From the NCBI GenBank assembly GCA_001898385.1, contig MKTT01000068.1:1-64000 (forward strand): a stretch of 64,000 nt of DNA, written 5' to 3'. The DNA is from Planctomycetales bacterium 71-10. GTDB lineage: Bacteria; Planctomycetota; Planctomycetia; Isosphaerales; Isosphaeraceae. Position numbers and translations under genes: made by a program. Numbering within the stretch: position 1 is the stretch's first letter; each line of letters begins with the position of its first letter. Shown here one piece after another: positions 1-9,822 of this stretch. A model generated the notes under the pieces. The model had not been told where the DNA came from. It worked only from the letters and a program-made list of their open reading frames with translations, and did not search any database.

Positions 1-264
1 GCATGGGCGGAGGGGGAGACGGCCACGCACATGCACCTGATCGCCGAGGACCTGGCCCCCCGCGGCCAGGCGTCCCTGCCGTTCTTCGACCCGCCGGGCC
101 GCCGCGGGCTCGCCGAGGCCGTCGACCGGCTCAAGGAGGAGGTCAACGGCCGCATCGGCCGCTTCGCGCTGCGGAGCGGGGCCACGCTGTACCTGCCCGC
201 CATCTACCGCGACTCGGCCAACGACTTCGACATTTGCGACATCCGCGGCAAGGTCTGTTTCTGA
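1..264 (+). CDS. Y-family DNA polymerase, C-terminal fragment
   Basis: Only the last 87 codons are present; the frame is open to the left edge, so the gene starts outside the window. The tail contains LAPRGQASLPFFDP, then an alpha-helical stretch with AVDRLKEEVNGRIGRFALRSG, and ends DICDIRGKVCF. This resembles the end of the little-finger region of bacterial Y-family (DinB/UmuC-like) lesion-bypass polymerases, where an RGQ..LF segment, a helix ending N.R.GR.A..RG and a terminal DICDI.GK.CF occur. The polymerase palm with its catalytic acidic residues is not in view, so the assignment rests on the tail alone. The next gene starts 25 bp downstream on the same strand and may be co-transcribed. 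A DNA-damage role is an inference from the family. Confidence 0.6.
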   Translation, partial: AWAEGETATHMHLIAEDLAPRGQASLPFFDPPGRRGLAEAVDRLKEEVNGRIGRFALRSGATLYLPAIYRDSANDFDICDIRGKVCF

Positions 265-289
265 GGGAGGCCGCCCCGCGTCCCCGACC

Positions 290-763
290 GTGTGTACCGC
301 GATATCCCTGGCATGGAGCGAGCTGCCCACGGAGCTGATCGGGCGCCATCGGCTGGAACGCCGTCGCCACGACCGGGGCGAGGGGGGCGAGCCCGAGGTC
401 CGCTTCCTGTACCGCGACCACCGCCCCCGCCTGCCGGTCTGGCGCGACGGCCGCCTCCAGGTGGTCCGCTGGGGCAACGGCGACCGGAGCAGCCGATTCC
501 TGCCGCGGACCGGCTGGACCTGGAAGGAGAGCGTCGACGCGGGCGTCTGGCGGCACGTCGGCGCCGTCCGGGTCGACATCCCCGCCACCCTCGGCTACGA
601 GCGCGGGGTCTGGTTCCGGATCCGCCAGGGGATCCGGGGCATCCTGGTGCCCGATGAGGAGGGCGTGGCCGTCGCCTACATGGTCTGCGTCCCCGCCACC
701 CACTACTACCGGGTGATGACGAAATCGACGCACATGCCCCTGCTGATCGACCAGGACCTGTGA
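290..763 (+). CDS. Cys2 hypothetical protein, possibly SRAP-like, next to a Y-family polymerase
   Basis: A 157-residue cytoplasmic protein with no membrane segment. The start is GTG, which places a cysteine at residue 2 (MCTAIS), as in SOS-associated SRAP/YedK/HMCES proteins whose Cys2 crosslinks abasic DNA. Later segments LPVWRDGRLQVVRWGN and THYYRVMTKSTHMPLLI loosely follow the SRAP order (a WG motif in the first third; a final His-x-Pro-hydrophobic segment). The protein is much shorter than YedK (about 220 residues), and the usual GFYEW and NARAE motifs are not recognisable. It lies 25 bp after a Y-family polymerase, which fits DNA damage tolerance. The SRAP relation is an inference; it could equally be an unrelated small protein. 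A strong terminator follows immediately. Confidence 0.5.
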   Translation: MCTAISLAWSELPTELIGRHRLERRRHDRGEGGEPEVRFLYRDHRPRLPVWRDGRLQVVRWGNGDRSSRFLPRTGWTWKESVDAGVWRHVGAVRVDIPATLGYERGVWFRIRQGIRGILVPDEEGVAVAYMVCVPATHYYRVMTKSTHMPLLIDQDL

Positions 764-770
764 AGGGCCC

Positions 771-806
771 GCCGGCGCGGGCGTCATCAACGACGCCCGC
801 GCCGGC
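771..806. terminator. Bidirectional intrinsic terminator-like stem-loop
   Basis: A perfect 15-bp stem (771-785 with 792-806) closes a 6-nt loop ATCAAC. It lies 7 bp after the stop at 763 and 10 bp before the stop of the convergent gene at 817, so it probably ends both transcripts. No clear U-tract follows. Confidence 0.7.
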
Positions 807-816
807 CCCGGGCGGG

Positions 817-1314
817 TCAGGCGATGGACGTGCCCGCGACGACGAACGTCCTGGTCATCATCTTGCGGAGGAGCATGATCTCGCCGGTGTGGCGCGCCTC
901 GTCCTGCATGGCGATCAGCAGGGTGTGGCGGGCCGAGCGCTCGGGCTTGCCGGGGTCGGCGAGGTCGAGCTTCTCGGCGGTGAGGGTCGAGAAGACCTCG
1001 CGCAGGCGGCGATGCTGCTCGGAGAGGGCCGTCGTGAGGACGGCCAGAGGCGGCCACTCCTCGGGGCGGGTGTGGGCCGGGTTGCTCTCCCAGCTGAACA
1101 TCTTCTGCCAGTTGTTCGGCATCTGGGCGGGCGTCCCCAGGGCGCGCGAGGCCAGGAACTCGGCCACCACGTAGTTGTGCCCGGCGTGCCACAGGCACGA
1201 ATTCTGCAGGTTGGGAGGAGCCCAGCGGGCGTGGACGTCGTCCAGGCCCTTGAGCACGTCGAGGGTCTTGGAGCGGACGTCGTCCCACAGGGTCAGCAGC
1301 GTCGGATCGGCCAT
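817..1314 (-). CDS. DinB-superfamily protein (four-helix metal-binding fold)
   Basis: 165 residues. The DinB/YfiT four-helix fold is indicated by an N-terminal helix with LWDDVRSKTLDVLKGL, then LWHAGHNYVVAEF (His near residue 43) and near the C-terminus MQDEARHTGEIMLLRK, the conserved D-x-x-R-H-x-G-E-I segment. Together these supply the histidines that bind a divalent metal in this family. Family members include thiol-dependent S-transferases and damage-inducible proteins of unknown activity; no substrate can be named from sequence. It starts at ATG on the minus strand and is convergent with the preceding gene. Despite the family name it is not the DinB polymerase. Confidence 0.8.
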   Translation of the reverse strand: MADPTLLTLWDDVRSKTLDVLKGLDDVHARWAPPNLQNSCLWHAGHNYVVAEFLASRALGTPAQMPNNWQKMFSWESNPAHTRPEEWPPLAVLTTALSEQHRRLREVFSTLTAEKLDLADPGKPERSARHTLLIAMQDEARHTGEIMLLRKMMTRTFVVAGTSIA

Positions 1315-1660
1315 GGTCGTTCTGAGCGTCCCGGATCGTCCCGGGGCGTCGGCTCCTGCAAGGGTTCGAGAGGGATCGGCCCCGCGCCCGAACGGACCCG
1401 GGCGTCCCTCCCGTATCCTACTAGGGTCGGCCCCGAGGCCCGCGATGGCAAGCCCAGTCCCCCTTTCCGGGGGGCCCGGGCCTTCCCTTGCGGCCCGAGG
1501 CCGCGAACAATCTGAACGGGTGTTGCGTAAATCCTGGAAAATTTGCTTGCGGGCGCGACGCGCCGGTCGTGATGATCCTAGGGGGCGAGCAGCCGGCGCA
1601 GGACGCGCGGCCCATCACGACTCGACGTCGCGGGGAGCCGGACGCACCGGATCATCGGAT
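1315..1660. other. Intergenic region
   Basis: 346 bp between divergently transcribed genes; it should hold the promoters of both. A somewhat AT-richer patch lies around 1526-1555 (aaatcctggaaaatttgc). No RNA gene or clear repeat was seen. Confidence 0.4.
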
Positions 1661-2017
1661 ATGAAGACCAGGAAGACGAGCATGGCGAAGGTGGGCGAGG
1701 ATCGGGGGGTCGCGGTCGCGGACGAGGCGCCGGTGATCCTCGACTTCGTGGAGAGCCGGATCGCCGCGTACAATCATCACCTCGGCGGCGGCGTGGGGGT
1801 GCGCAAGGACCGCCACGGCTACACGTTGTTCCACGAGGACTGCGGCGAGCCCGTCGCGCGGCTGCGACCGCGCGCCGACGGCCGCTTCGCCGTCCTGTAC
1901 TGGAGCGTCTTCTCCGAGCGCTGGAAGACGATCGGCGACTTCGGCGACGTGGTCCTGGGGCTCGACGACGCCCTGGAATACATCTCCACCGACCCGATGA
2001 ACTGCTTCTGGCACTGA
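1661..2017 (+). CDS. Hypothetical protein, 118 aa
   Basis: ATG at 1661 is the preferred start; an in-frame ATG at 1682 (MAKVGED) would give 111 residues. The open frame extends further upstream to 1175, but that part has Arg/Gly/Pro-rich composition typical of non-coding GC-rich DNA. The C-terminal two thirds are well structured: a helix with VILDFVESRIAAYNHHLGGG, then short strands with GYTLFHEDCGEPVARLR, RFAVLYWS and RWKTIGDFGDVVLGLDDALE, ending with PMNCFWH. It has no membrane segment or recognised catalytic motif. I do not recognise the family. Codon use matches neighbouring genes, which supports it as real. Confidence 0.6.
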   Translation: MKTRKTSMAKVGEDRGVAVADEAPVILDFVESRIAAYNHHLGGGVGVRKDRHGYTLFHEDCGEPVARLRPRADGRFAVLYWSVFSERWKTIGDFGDVVLGLDDALEYISTDPMNCFWH

Positions 2018-2078
2018 CCCCCGGCCGGGCGGGGCCGTCGACGGCGCGTCCGGCGCGAGGCGTCGAGCGACGGCCTGC

Positions 2079-2104
2079 GTAGGCTGGGTCGCGACCCAGC
2101 CTAC
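2079..2104. repeat. Palindromic dispersed repeat, single-hairpin form
   Basis: GTAGGCTGGGTC (2079-2090) and its exact reverse complement (2093-2104) are separated by 2 nt. The same 12-mer begins the left arm of a larger palindrome at 33821 and, inverted, ends it at 33889, so this is a dispersed family. It sits between convergent genes ending at 2017 and 2157 and could also act as a terminator. Confidence 0.75.
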
Positions 2105-2156
2105 AGGGGGGCGTTGGAGATGCGCCGATTCTGTGAGCCATGGCGGCGCGGTCGGA

Positions 2157-3536
2157 TCAACGGCGCGTGAGGGCCGTCCCGTCGGCGGTGCGGTCGGAGC
2201 GGGCGAGGCGACGGGCCAGTTCGGGGGCCAGCGCCTCGGCGGCGACGCGGTGGCCGGCCTCGGCCCAGTGGGGGTCGTCGGGGAGGTAGACGATCTCGCC
2301 CGCCTCGGCGGCCGTGTGCAGGGCGGGCGTGAGGTCGACGTAGCCGACGTCCGGCCCGAGCCCGCCCACCAGGCGGCGGACGTCGTCCGGCAGGTCGTCG
2401 GACGGCCAGGCGGGGCAGGGGGAGCCCGGGGCGAAGCGGCAGAGGTCGCGATAGATCCTCAGCTTGGCCGGGACGAAGGCCACCACCAACTCGACCCCGT
2501 TCGCGCGGCAGACGTCGCGCGCCTCGGCGAGGATCGACCCGACCCGCTTCAGCTCGTCGGAGCCTCCGCGCGGGAAGGGGGGCTCGGACACGTCGAACTG
2601 GATGCCCGAATTGAAATAGAAGGCGACCTCGCGGCCGTCGCGATCCGTGAACATCCCGCGGTGGGAGTCGCCGGGCTTCGTCGAGGCCGGGCTGATGAAG
2701 TTCCGGAGCACGAACCCCAGGCCGTTGCGGACGACGCCGCGGGCGTAAGGGCTCTCGGCGCGGCGGACGTCCAGGATGCGTCCCAGGTTCTTGCGGTTGT
2801 CGTCGTACTCGTGCAGGTCGTGGAGGTCGTTCCCTTCGAAGAACGACCAGATGCAGACTCCGGGCTTCATCGGCATCGCGTAACGCTTCAGGACGGCGGC
2901 CTCTTGCTGCGGCCCGTAGCCGTTCCGGCCCAGGTTCGCGACGGGACGGCCCAGGAGGCCCGCGAGCCGGGCCGTCATGAGGTCGCCCGCCTCGACGTGC
3001 AGGCCCTCGACGAACGAGTCGCCCACGACGGCCACGTCGGCCGTCGCGAGGTCGATCGGGTTGCGGAAGCCGCGGGCGTCGGTGGCCAACTCGCGATCGT
3101 AATGCTTCCAGGGCTTCGCCCCGCGGAGGCCGTACAGGTCGCCCCCGACGTATCGGAGGCGGGACTTCTGGTGGGGCTTGCGGACGTAGATCAACTCCGC
3201 ATCCGGGGCATTGCCCCGGCGCTGCCACGATGGCGTCGGCGTGGCGAACATCTCGCGGTAATCCAGCAGGCCGAGCCGGGCGGGCACCTCCACCGCGGCC
3301 AGCGTCAGCAGCAGGGCCGTCGAGCAGACCGCGAACCGGCCGAACGTCCCGGCCGGCCCGTGGGGGGAGAAGATGAAGAACGGTCCCCACGCCGCCAGAT
3401 ATCCCAGCGCCAGCAGCCCGGCCAGGTGCTCCGGGTTGGTGTCCGTCGCCGCGGCCCCGGCCCGCACGCCCTGGAATACCAACGCCAACCATCCCGCCCA
3501 GGCCGCCAGCCGCAGCGCCCGCCTTCGTCGTCCCAT
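2157..3536 (-). CDS. Membrane-anchored SGNH/GDSL-type hydrolase
   Basis: 459 residues. The first 90 residues contain about three hydrophobic segments (near 8-25, 40-57 and 68-88), so the catalytic domain is probably outside the membrane. VAVVGDSF at 168-175 is the block I motif with nucleophile Ser174. DPHWAEAGHRVAAEAL near the C-terminus supplies the block V Asp-x-x-His pair. Block II/III-like segments are NLGRNGYGPQQE and FEGNDLHDLHEYD (G-N-D). This arrangement occurs in planctomycete SGNH proteins related to the AlgJ/AlgX and O-acyl-esterase groups. It probably acts on esters of an extracellular polysaccharide; the substrate is not visible. It stands alone. Confidence 0.75.
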   Translation of the reverse strand: MGRRRRALRLAAWAGWLALVFQGVRAGAAATDTNPEHLAGLLALGYLAAWGPFFIFSPHGPAGTFGRFAVCSTALLLTLAAVEVPARLGLLDYREMFATPTPSWQRRGNAPDAELIYVRKPHQKSRLRYVGGDLYGLRGAKPWKHYDRELATDARGFRNPIDLATADVAVVGDSFVEGLHVEAGDLMTARLAGLLGRPVANLGRNGYGPQQEAAVLKRYAMPMKPGVCIWSFFEGNDLHDLHEYDDNRKNLGRILDVRRAESPYARGVVRNGLGFVLRNFISPASTKPGDSHRGMFTDRDGREVAFYFNSGIQFDVSEPPFPRGGSDELKRVGSILAEARDVCRANGVELVVAFVPAKLRIYRDLCRFAPGSPCPAWPSDDLPDDVRRLVGGLGPDVGYVDLTPALHTAAEAGEIVYLPDDPHWAEAGHRVAAEALAPELARRLARSDRTADGTALTRR

Positions 3537-3765
3537 GACGTCCCCCTCGTCCGCGCATCCCTCCGTCCGGACGCCGGATTAGGGTCCGAGGGGGGATTCC
3601 TGTCAACCACGGAATGGCCGCCGTCGATGCGGTGCAACATGGTCTCACCCCTCGGGAAGCGGCGGGGATGCGAATCGTCGGGGAGCGATGAATAGGTGTG
3701 CAAAATGAAGGAGCCGCGAAGTATACTCTTCCCTGAAGCGGCGGCCGGGCGATAATCTTTACATC

Positions 3766-5172
3766 ATGGTGAAGAATTACCGCCTTGCGAAGCCGATGAC
3801 GCCGTCCTCGCTCCCGGTCGCCGGGGACGGATCGCGTGCAAGCCACCAGCGGCCGGCCCCATGCTTTCTCGCGCGCCGGGTCGTGGCGCAAGGATTCGTG
3901 GCGGCCGGCCTGGTGGTCACCTCGATGGCGGCGAGGGCCGACCTCCCCTACGATCGCGAGCCGATCAACTACCTGACGGCCGACGCGACCGACCCCGTGG
4001 CCGGGCTCAAGAAGCTCGTCGAGTCGAAGCAGGTCGTGCTGGAGAAGGAAGGCCCGCAGGGCTACCTCCGCGCGGTGCTGAAGGCGCTCGACGTCCCGAT
4101 CTCGTCGCAGGTGCTCGTCTTCTCCAAGTCGAGCTTGCAGATCTCGAGGATCTCGCCGCGCACGCCCCGCGCGATCTACTTCAACGACGAGGTCTACATC
4201 GGGTACGTCCAGCGCGGCGAGGGGATCGAGGTCTCGGCCGTGGATCCCGAGCTGGGGGGCGTATTCTACTTCATCGAGGCCGCCGAGGACGGCGGCCCGC
4301 CGACGATCGAGCGGCGGACGCACGACTGCCTCCAGTGCCACCTCTCGGGCCGGACCGAGGACGTGCCGGGCCACCTCGTCCGCTCGATCCCCACCGAGCC
4401 TTCGGGCCGCATGCTGTTCAGCGCCGGCAGCTCGCTGAGCACCCACGAGAGCCCGTTGAAGGAGCGGTGGGGGGGCTGGTACGTCACCGGCCGGTCCGGG
4501 GGCCAGGCGCACCTGGGGAACCTGCTGGCCGACCCCACCGCGCGCGACGGCCCGCAGCCGGTCGCGAACGACGTCCTCGACCTGGCCGGGCGGCTCAACC
4601 TCAAGCCCTACCTGTCGCCGCACAGCGACATCGTCGCCCTGATGGTGCTGGAGCATCAGGTCAAGATGCACAACCTGATCGCCGTCGCCAACTATCAGGC
4701 CAGGATGGCCCTCCAGTACGCCAAGGAGATCAACAAGGCGTTCGGCGAGCCCGAGGGGACCATCTCCGAGAGCACCGCCCGGCGCTTCGACGGGCCGGCC
4801 GAGAAGCTGGTGAAGTACATGCTGTTCGTCGAGGAGGCCGACCTGAGCGGCAAGGTGGAAGGCACGTCCCCGTTCGCCGACGAGTTCGCCGCCCGCGGCC
4901 CCCGCGACCCCCAGGGCCGATCGCTGCGCGACTTCGACCTGACGACCCGGCTGTTCAAGTACCCGTGCAGCTACCTGATCTACTCGAAGGCGTTCGACGC
5001 CCTCCCCGCGCCGGTGAAGGAGCGGACGTATCGCCGACTTTGGGAAGTTTTGACCGGCCGCGACCAGTCGCCGGCCTTCGCCCGCCGCACGCCCGAGCAG
5101 CGCCAGGCCATCCTCGAAATCCTCCTGGCCACCAGGCCCGACCTGCCCGACTACTGGCGCGAGGCCCGCTGA
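3766..5172 (+). CDS. Exported monohaem c-type cytochrome-like protein
   Basis: 468 residues. A long basic N-region is followed by a hydrophobic stretch (about residues 38-56, FVAAGLVVTSMAARA), giving a probable signal peptide ending near AARADL. A single haem c motif CLQCH lies at 188-192 inside a domain that begins with YDREPINYLTADATDP. The rest of the protein is largely helical. The family resembles exported planctomycete proteins annotated only by their haem motif; electron donor and acceptor are unknown. An in-frame ATG at residue 11 is an alternative start, since the ribosome site ahead of 3766 is weak. Upstream DNA (3700-3765) is AT-richer, consistent with a promoter. Confidence 0.7.
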   Translation: MVKNYRLAKPMTPSSLPVAGDGSRASHQRPAPCFLARRVVAQGFVAAGLVVTSMAARADLPYDREPINYLTADATDPVAGLKKLVESKQVVLEKEGPQGYLRAVLKALDVPISSQVLVFSKSSLQISRISPRTPRAIYFNDEVYIGYVQRGEGIEVSAVDPELGGVFYFIEAAEDGGPPTIERRTHDCLQCHLSGRTEDVPGHLVRSIPTEPSGRMLFSAGSSLSTHESPLKERWGGWYVTGRSGGQAHLGNLLADPTARDGPQPVANDVLDLAGRLNLKPYLSPHSDIVALMVLEHQVKMHNLIAVANYQARMALQYAKEINKAFGEPEGTISESTARRFDGPAEKLVKYMLFVEEADLSGKVEGTSPFADEFAARGPRDPQGRSLRDFDLTTRLFKYPCSYLIYSKAFDALPAPVKERTYRRLWEVLTGRDQSPAFARRTPEQRQAILEILLATRPDLPDYWREAR

Positions 5173-5324
5173 CGGTCGTTCCGGAGAAATTGGGGAAAAT
5201 CCGCCCGCTCGGCTTGCAACGCGACGGTCGGATGGGCATCTTCAAGGACGTCGCCGCCTCCTTCGACGGCGACGCACCTTTCCTCCAGGGCCGTCCGGTC
5301 CCAGATCCCGAAGGAGCACGACCG

Positions 5325-5432
5325 ATGGGCGACGCGCGCGACATCGCGAAGAAGAAGAAGGCCGACGAGAAGAAGGGGAAGGCCGGCAAGGCCGCCCCCG
5401 CCAAGACCGAGACCAAGGCGCCCAAGAAGTAA
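5325..5432 (+). CDS. Lysine-rich 35-residue small protein
   Basis: ATG at 5325 is preceded by a good ribosome-binding sequence, AAGGAG at 5311-5316, spaced 8 nt. The 35-residue product starts MGDARDIAKKKK and ends KAPKK. It is about one third lysine, with Ala, Pro, Glu and Thr, and has no hydrophobic core. Such composition fits a disordered nucleic-acid-binding or ribosome-associated peptide, but no family was recognised. Small size, good RBS and in-frame stop support it; low-complexity content is the main reason for doubt. Confidence 0.55.
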   Translation: MGDARDIAKKKKADEKKGKAGKAAPAKTETKAPKK

Positions 5433-5510
5433 GGTCACGCGCTCCCGCGCGAGACGACCCGGGCCGGCCGTCGCGCCAGCACGCGATGCCGGCCTTCGAC
5501 GTTTCGAAGG

Positions 5511-6653
5511 CTACCGGCGGCGCGGATCCTCCGCGGTCCCCAGCCGGCGCTGGGCCTCGTGCAGGCTGCGGGTGGAGAGGGCGACCGTGAAGGGATGCGA
5601 GGGGACGGCGTACTGGGGGTCGGCGAGCTGGCAGGAGAGCACCCCCGCGCCGAGCGAGAGGTCGGGCTCGCCGGCGGCGTCCCAGAAGAAGGCCATCCAG
5701 AGGAGCATCCGGCGGTAAAGTTCCAGGCGGTGGAGCAGCCGACGTTCGAACAGGAAGCGATAGGCGCCGGCGTCGCGGAGCGGGTCGGCGGCGGCCCGGC
5801 GCTCGCGGACGGTGATCTCCTCGGCCAGGTCGTACGTCAAGGTGGAGCGGTCGACCCAGCCGGGGCACGCTTCGAGGATGCGCCAGGAGCGCTCGGCGAG
5901 GGTCGCGGAGTCGACGGAGGGGGCGGCCCATTCGGGGCGGGCGGCGAGGAAGGCCCCGGCGTGGAAGCCGCCGCCGAGGGTCGCGTCGAGCCACTCGCGG
6001 ACGGCGGGGGGCGTCTCGCGGCCGGAGAGCATCAGGCTGCCGGCCAGGAGCCCCGTCGCCAGCGCATGGGCGTCCTCGACGCAGGGGCCGAGGGCCAGCT
6101 CGGGGAAGCGTTCGAAGAGGTCGACGTCGGCGTCGCGCCCGCCCCGGACGTCGCCGAGGACGTCGCGGATGCCGCCGCGGACGTCGCAGAGGAACGCCGC
6201 GACGGAAGTGCGGCCCCCGTGGACGCTGGCCACGGCGACCGCCCCGGCCCCCTCGCCGTCGACGGCCGTCGCCAGCGAGCGGACGACCCGCGGCGGGTCG
6301 CGGTCGATCCGGGCCGGCACCGACGCGACGCGCCTCGGCCGCTCGACGACCGGCCGGTCGCCGGTCCCGAGGGCGCGCCGGGCCGTTAGGCGGACGGCCC
6401 CGTCGCGACTGGCCCCCAGCAGGTGGAGGAGCCGGGTCACGCCCTCGCTGGCCGGGGCCGCGACCAGCTCGTCGACGATCGACCGCCGGAGGTCCGCGTC
6501 GAGGGACTCCAGGCCCAAGAAGGCGTCCCAGGATTCCTCCGGGTCGACCTCCAGGCCGTCCAGCAGGTCGTCGATGGCGGAGGCGGGCCCGTCGGCCGCG
6601 TCCACGGGCGGGGCCGGCGGCGCGGCCGATGTCCGTCGGGCGGTGGAATCCAT
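5511..6653 (-). CDS. Hypothetical protein with HEAT-like N-terminal part
   Basis: 380 residues. The N-terminus is Ala/Pro-rich (to about residue 25), followed by helical repeats around 28-95 (SWDAFLGLESLDADLRRSIVD, LLHLLGASRDGAVRLTARRAL) reminiscent of HEAT-type pairs. The middle (about 115-165) has alternating strands including VAVASVHGGRTSVAAFLCDV. The C-terminal half is helical with YRFLFERRLLHRLELYRRML and WMAFFWDAAGEP. I do not recognise a catalytic motif. It starts 3 bp after the stop of the upstream secreted protein, so the two are almost certainly co-transcribed. Confidence 0.65.
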   Translation of the reverse strand: MDSTARRTSAAPPAPPVDAADGPASAIDDLLDGLEVDPEESWDAFLGLESLDADLRRSIVDELVAAPASEGVTRLLHLLGASRDGAVRLTARRALGTGDRPVVERPRRVASVPARIDRDPPRVVRSLATAVDGEGAGAVAVASVHGGRTSVAAFLCDVRGGIRDVLGDVRGGRDADVDLFERFPELALGPCVEDAHALATGLLAGSLMLSGRETPPAVREWLDATLGGGFHAGAFLAARPEWAAPSVDSATLAERSWRILEACPGWVDRSTLTYDLAEEITVRERRAAADPLRDAGAYRFLFERRLLHRLELYRRMLLWMAFFWDAAGEPDLSLGAGVLSCQLADPQYAVPSHPFTVALSTRSLHEAQRRLGTAEDPRRR

Positions 6654-6656
6654 TCG

Positions 6657-8522
6657 TCACCAGGCCTGCGGGGGCCCCGGGTTCTTCCACGCGCGGCCGA
6701 CCGGCTGCGGCGATCGCCGCCAGCCGTCCTCCTCGCGATCCGGGTCGATGGAGAGCGTCCGTTCCGTACTCCCTTCCCGGCAGTATTCGTAGATCGGGGT
6801 CGTTTCCGCAAGCCGGGAATCGGCCGGCAGGAGGAAAATCCGGCCCCCGTCGCCGATCTCCGCGGGGATCGTCCCCTCCCCGGGCCGGTCGGGGGCATAG
6901 AATGCGATCGGCCTCCCCGCCACGCTCCCATCCAGCATCGGGCCCGTCGCCAGGCCCCTCGGCCCCGACTGATAGACCGCCACGGGTAGCGACAGCCGCG
7001 GGTCGGCCAGGTCCAGGCGGTACATGACCTGGTTGTAGTCGTAGCGGGGCGTCGGCTCCTTGTTGCCGGAGAAGCTGTTGGTGTACGTCCCCTCGAAGTA
7101 GACGAGCCGGCCGCCTTCCTGGTCGAACATGGGGTGTTGCTTCGGGTTGTAGAACGAGTAGGCGTCGTGGGTGGCGACCTTGCGGGCGAACGTCCAGGGG
7201 CCGGTGGGCGAGTCGGCCTCGGCGAACCACATCTCGCCCAGGAACGACGTGCCGCCCATCTCCACGAACAGCATGACCCAGCGCCTGCGGTGCTCGTTCC
7301 AGTAGACCGACCCGCCGTGGGCCGTCACGGGCTTGCCGGTGGACGGGTCGCGGAGCTGGATCAGGGCCTCCTCGGGCCGGATCGCGCCGGCTTTGGCCAG
7401 CTTCTCCTGGTCGCGGGTGTCGACCCGCCGCGCACCGGTTTTCCAGGCATAGCGCAGGCGGCCGTCGGGGGCGCGGTCGACTTTGGGGGTGTCGACGCCC
7501 GAGCCGGCCTCCAGGCAGGTGAAGACCTGCACGGCCTTCTCGTCGATGATCCTGTCCGGGTCGGCCGGGGCGCGCGTGAGGGGGAAGGGGTTGCAGTAGT
7601 AGACGTATTCAACGCCGTCGTCCTTGCGGAGGAAGGTGTGGCCGCTGAGGGTCTCGCCGGTGGTGGTCTCGTGGGTGCCGGAGTAGACGGCGCGCCGGAC
7701 GAACTCGGCCTTGTCGGGGTCCCACTCGACGGCCCCGCGCTCGTAGGTGGTCATCGGGGGCTTGATCTTGGCGTAATTGGCGAACATCCGCTCGCGGCCC
7801 TGGGCGTCGGTCAGGACCACGAGGCCGGTGATCCAGGTGGGGCCCTCGCCGGGCATCTTGCACGCGGGCCGGGCGAAGCCCTGGTCGTCGACGTAGTAGG
7901 TCAGGTCCACGCCCTTCGACGGGTCGAGGCCCCCCCGGCCGGGGAGTTCGGAGACGGCCCCGGGCGTGTGGAAGTTGCCCAGCGGGTAGGCCGGGCGGTT
8001 GGTGTCGCCCCAGAACCAGTGGATCTTGCCGCCGTAGACCGCGTTCAGGACGCTGTCCTGCCCCAGCACCAGGCCGTCGAGGACCGGCTCGCGGGTCGGG
8101 GCCGGGACGCCCGTCAGGAGGCTGTCGCGATAGATCCCGCCGCCGGTGACGCGGTAGAGGCGCTCGGCGATGTTCATGCGTTTGATCTTGAGCGTCGCCT
8201 CGCCCCCGGGCTTCGTCTCCAGGGCGACGCCGGCGATGCCGAAGCCGTCCTTGGGGAACTCGTAGCCGTGGCTCCTGATCGCGAAGTGGACCCGACGCCC
8301 CAGGAGCCCCGGCTCGTCGAACGCGACGACGCCGTTGGAGTCGGTGACGTACGCGACCTGGTTCACCGTCTTCAACTCGACCAGCGGCACGCCCCGGCCG
8401 GTCTGGTCGTCGACGATCGTGATGCGGAACGGCGCCCGCGCCCCGGCGTCCTCGGCCGCGACGAGCGGCCAGCCCGCCGCGACCATCACCAACCAGCCGA
8501 CTCCCGCCCGGATCCCGATCAT
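6657..8522 (-). CDS. Secreted protein with beta-propeller-like glycosidase fold
   Basis: 621 residues with a clear signal peptide (WLVMVAAGWPLVAAEDA). An Ig/carboxypeptidase-regulatory-like module follows (about 30-120, FRITIVDDQTGRGVPLVEL). The remaining 450 residues contain many short beta-strands and motifs seen in GH43/GH32-like five-bladed propellers: VLGQDSVLNAVYGGKIHWFW, SVYWNEHRRRWVMLFVEMG and EMWFAEADSPTGPWTFARKV. The S-P-T-G-P-W motif is typical of propellers that read out glycan-active folds. Catalytic acids cannot be assigned. It is the first gene of a two-gene minus-strand unit with the 380-residue protein. A periplasmic or outer-surface role in carbohydrate handling is an inference. 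Confidence 0.7.
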   Translation of the reverse strand: MIGIRAGVGWLVMVAAGWPLVAAEDAGARAPFRITIVDDQTGRGVPLVELKTVNQVAYVTDSNGVVAFDEPGLLGRRVHFAIRSHGYEFPKDGFGIAGVALETKPGGEATLKIKRMNIAERLYRVTGGGIYRDSLLTGVPAPTREPVLDGLVLGQDSVLNAVYGGKIHWFWGDTNRPAYPLGNFHTPGAVSELPGRGGLDPSKGVDLTYYVDDQGFARPACKMPGEGPTWITGLVVLTDAQGRERMFANYAKIKPPMTTYERGAVEWDPDKAEFVRRAVYSGTHETTTGETLSGHTFLRKDDGVEYVYYCNPFPLTRAPADPDRIIDEKAVQVFTCLEAGSGVDTPKVDRAPDGRLRYAWKTGARRVDTRDQEKLAKAGAIRPEEALIQLRDPSTGKPVTAHGGSVYWNEHRRRWVMLFVEMGGTSFLGEMWFAEADSPTGPWTFARKVATHDAYSFYNPKQHPMFDQEGGRLVYFEGTYTNSFSGNKEPTPRYDYNQVMYRLDLADPRLSLPVAVYQSGPRGLATGPMLDGSVAGRPIAFYAPDRPGEGTIPAEIGDGGRIFLLPADSRLAETTPIYEYCREGSTERTLSIDPDREEDGWRRSPQPVGRAWKNPGPPQAW

Positions 8523-8739
8523 GTCGCGTCCCTCCCGCGCCGCGTCGTCGAGGCGACGATTCGCCGCGACCGGCTCAGCATCGAGGCTACGCCGCGACCG
8601 GCCGCGATGCTACCCTGGACGAATCGGCGGCGGGCCGGCTGGACAATCTGGACCTTGATGTGCAGAATAGGGGCGGTCGCACCGCGGGCGACGGTCGCAC
8701 GCGGGCGCGCACCACATCCATCGCATTCGGGGCGACGTC

Positions 8740-9807
<1,068 letters not shown>

Positions 9808-9822
9808 AGCGAGGATCCGACG

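Noticed and set aside
1321..1400. Possible tRNA-like segment near tgcaagggttcgagagg
   Set aside because: The GTTCGA resembles a T-loop but no acceptor or anticodon stems could be paired.
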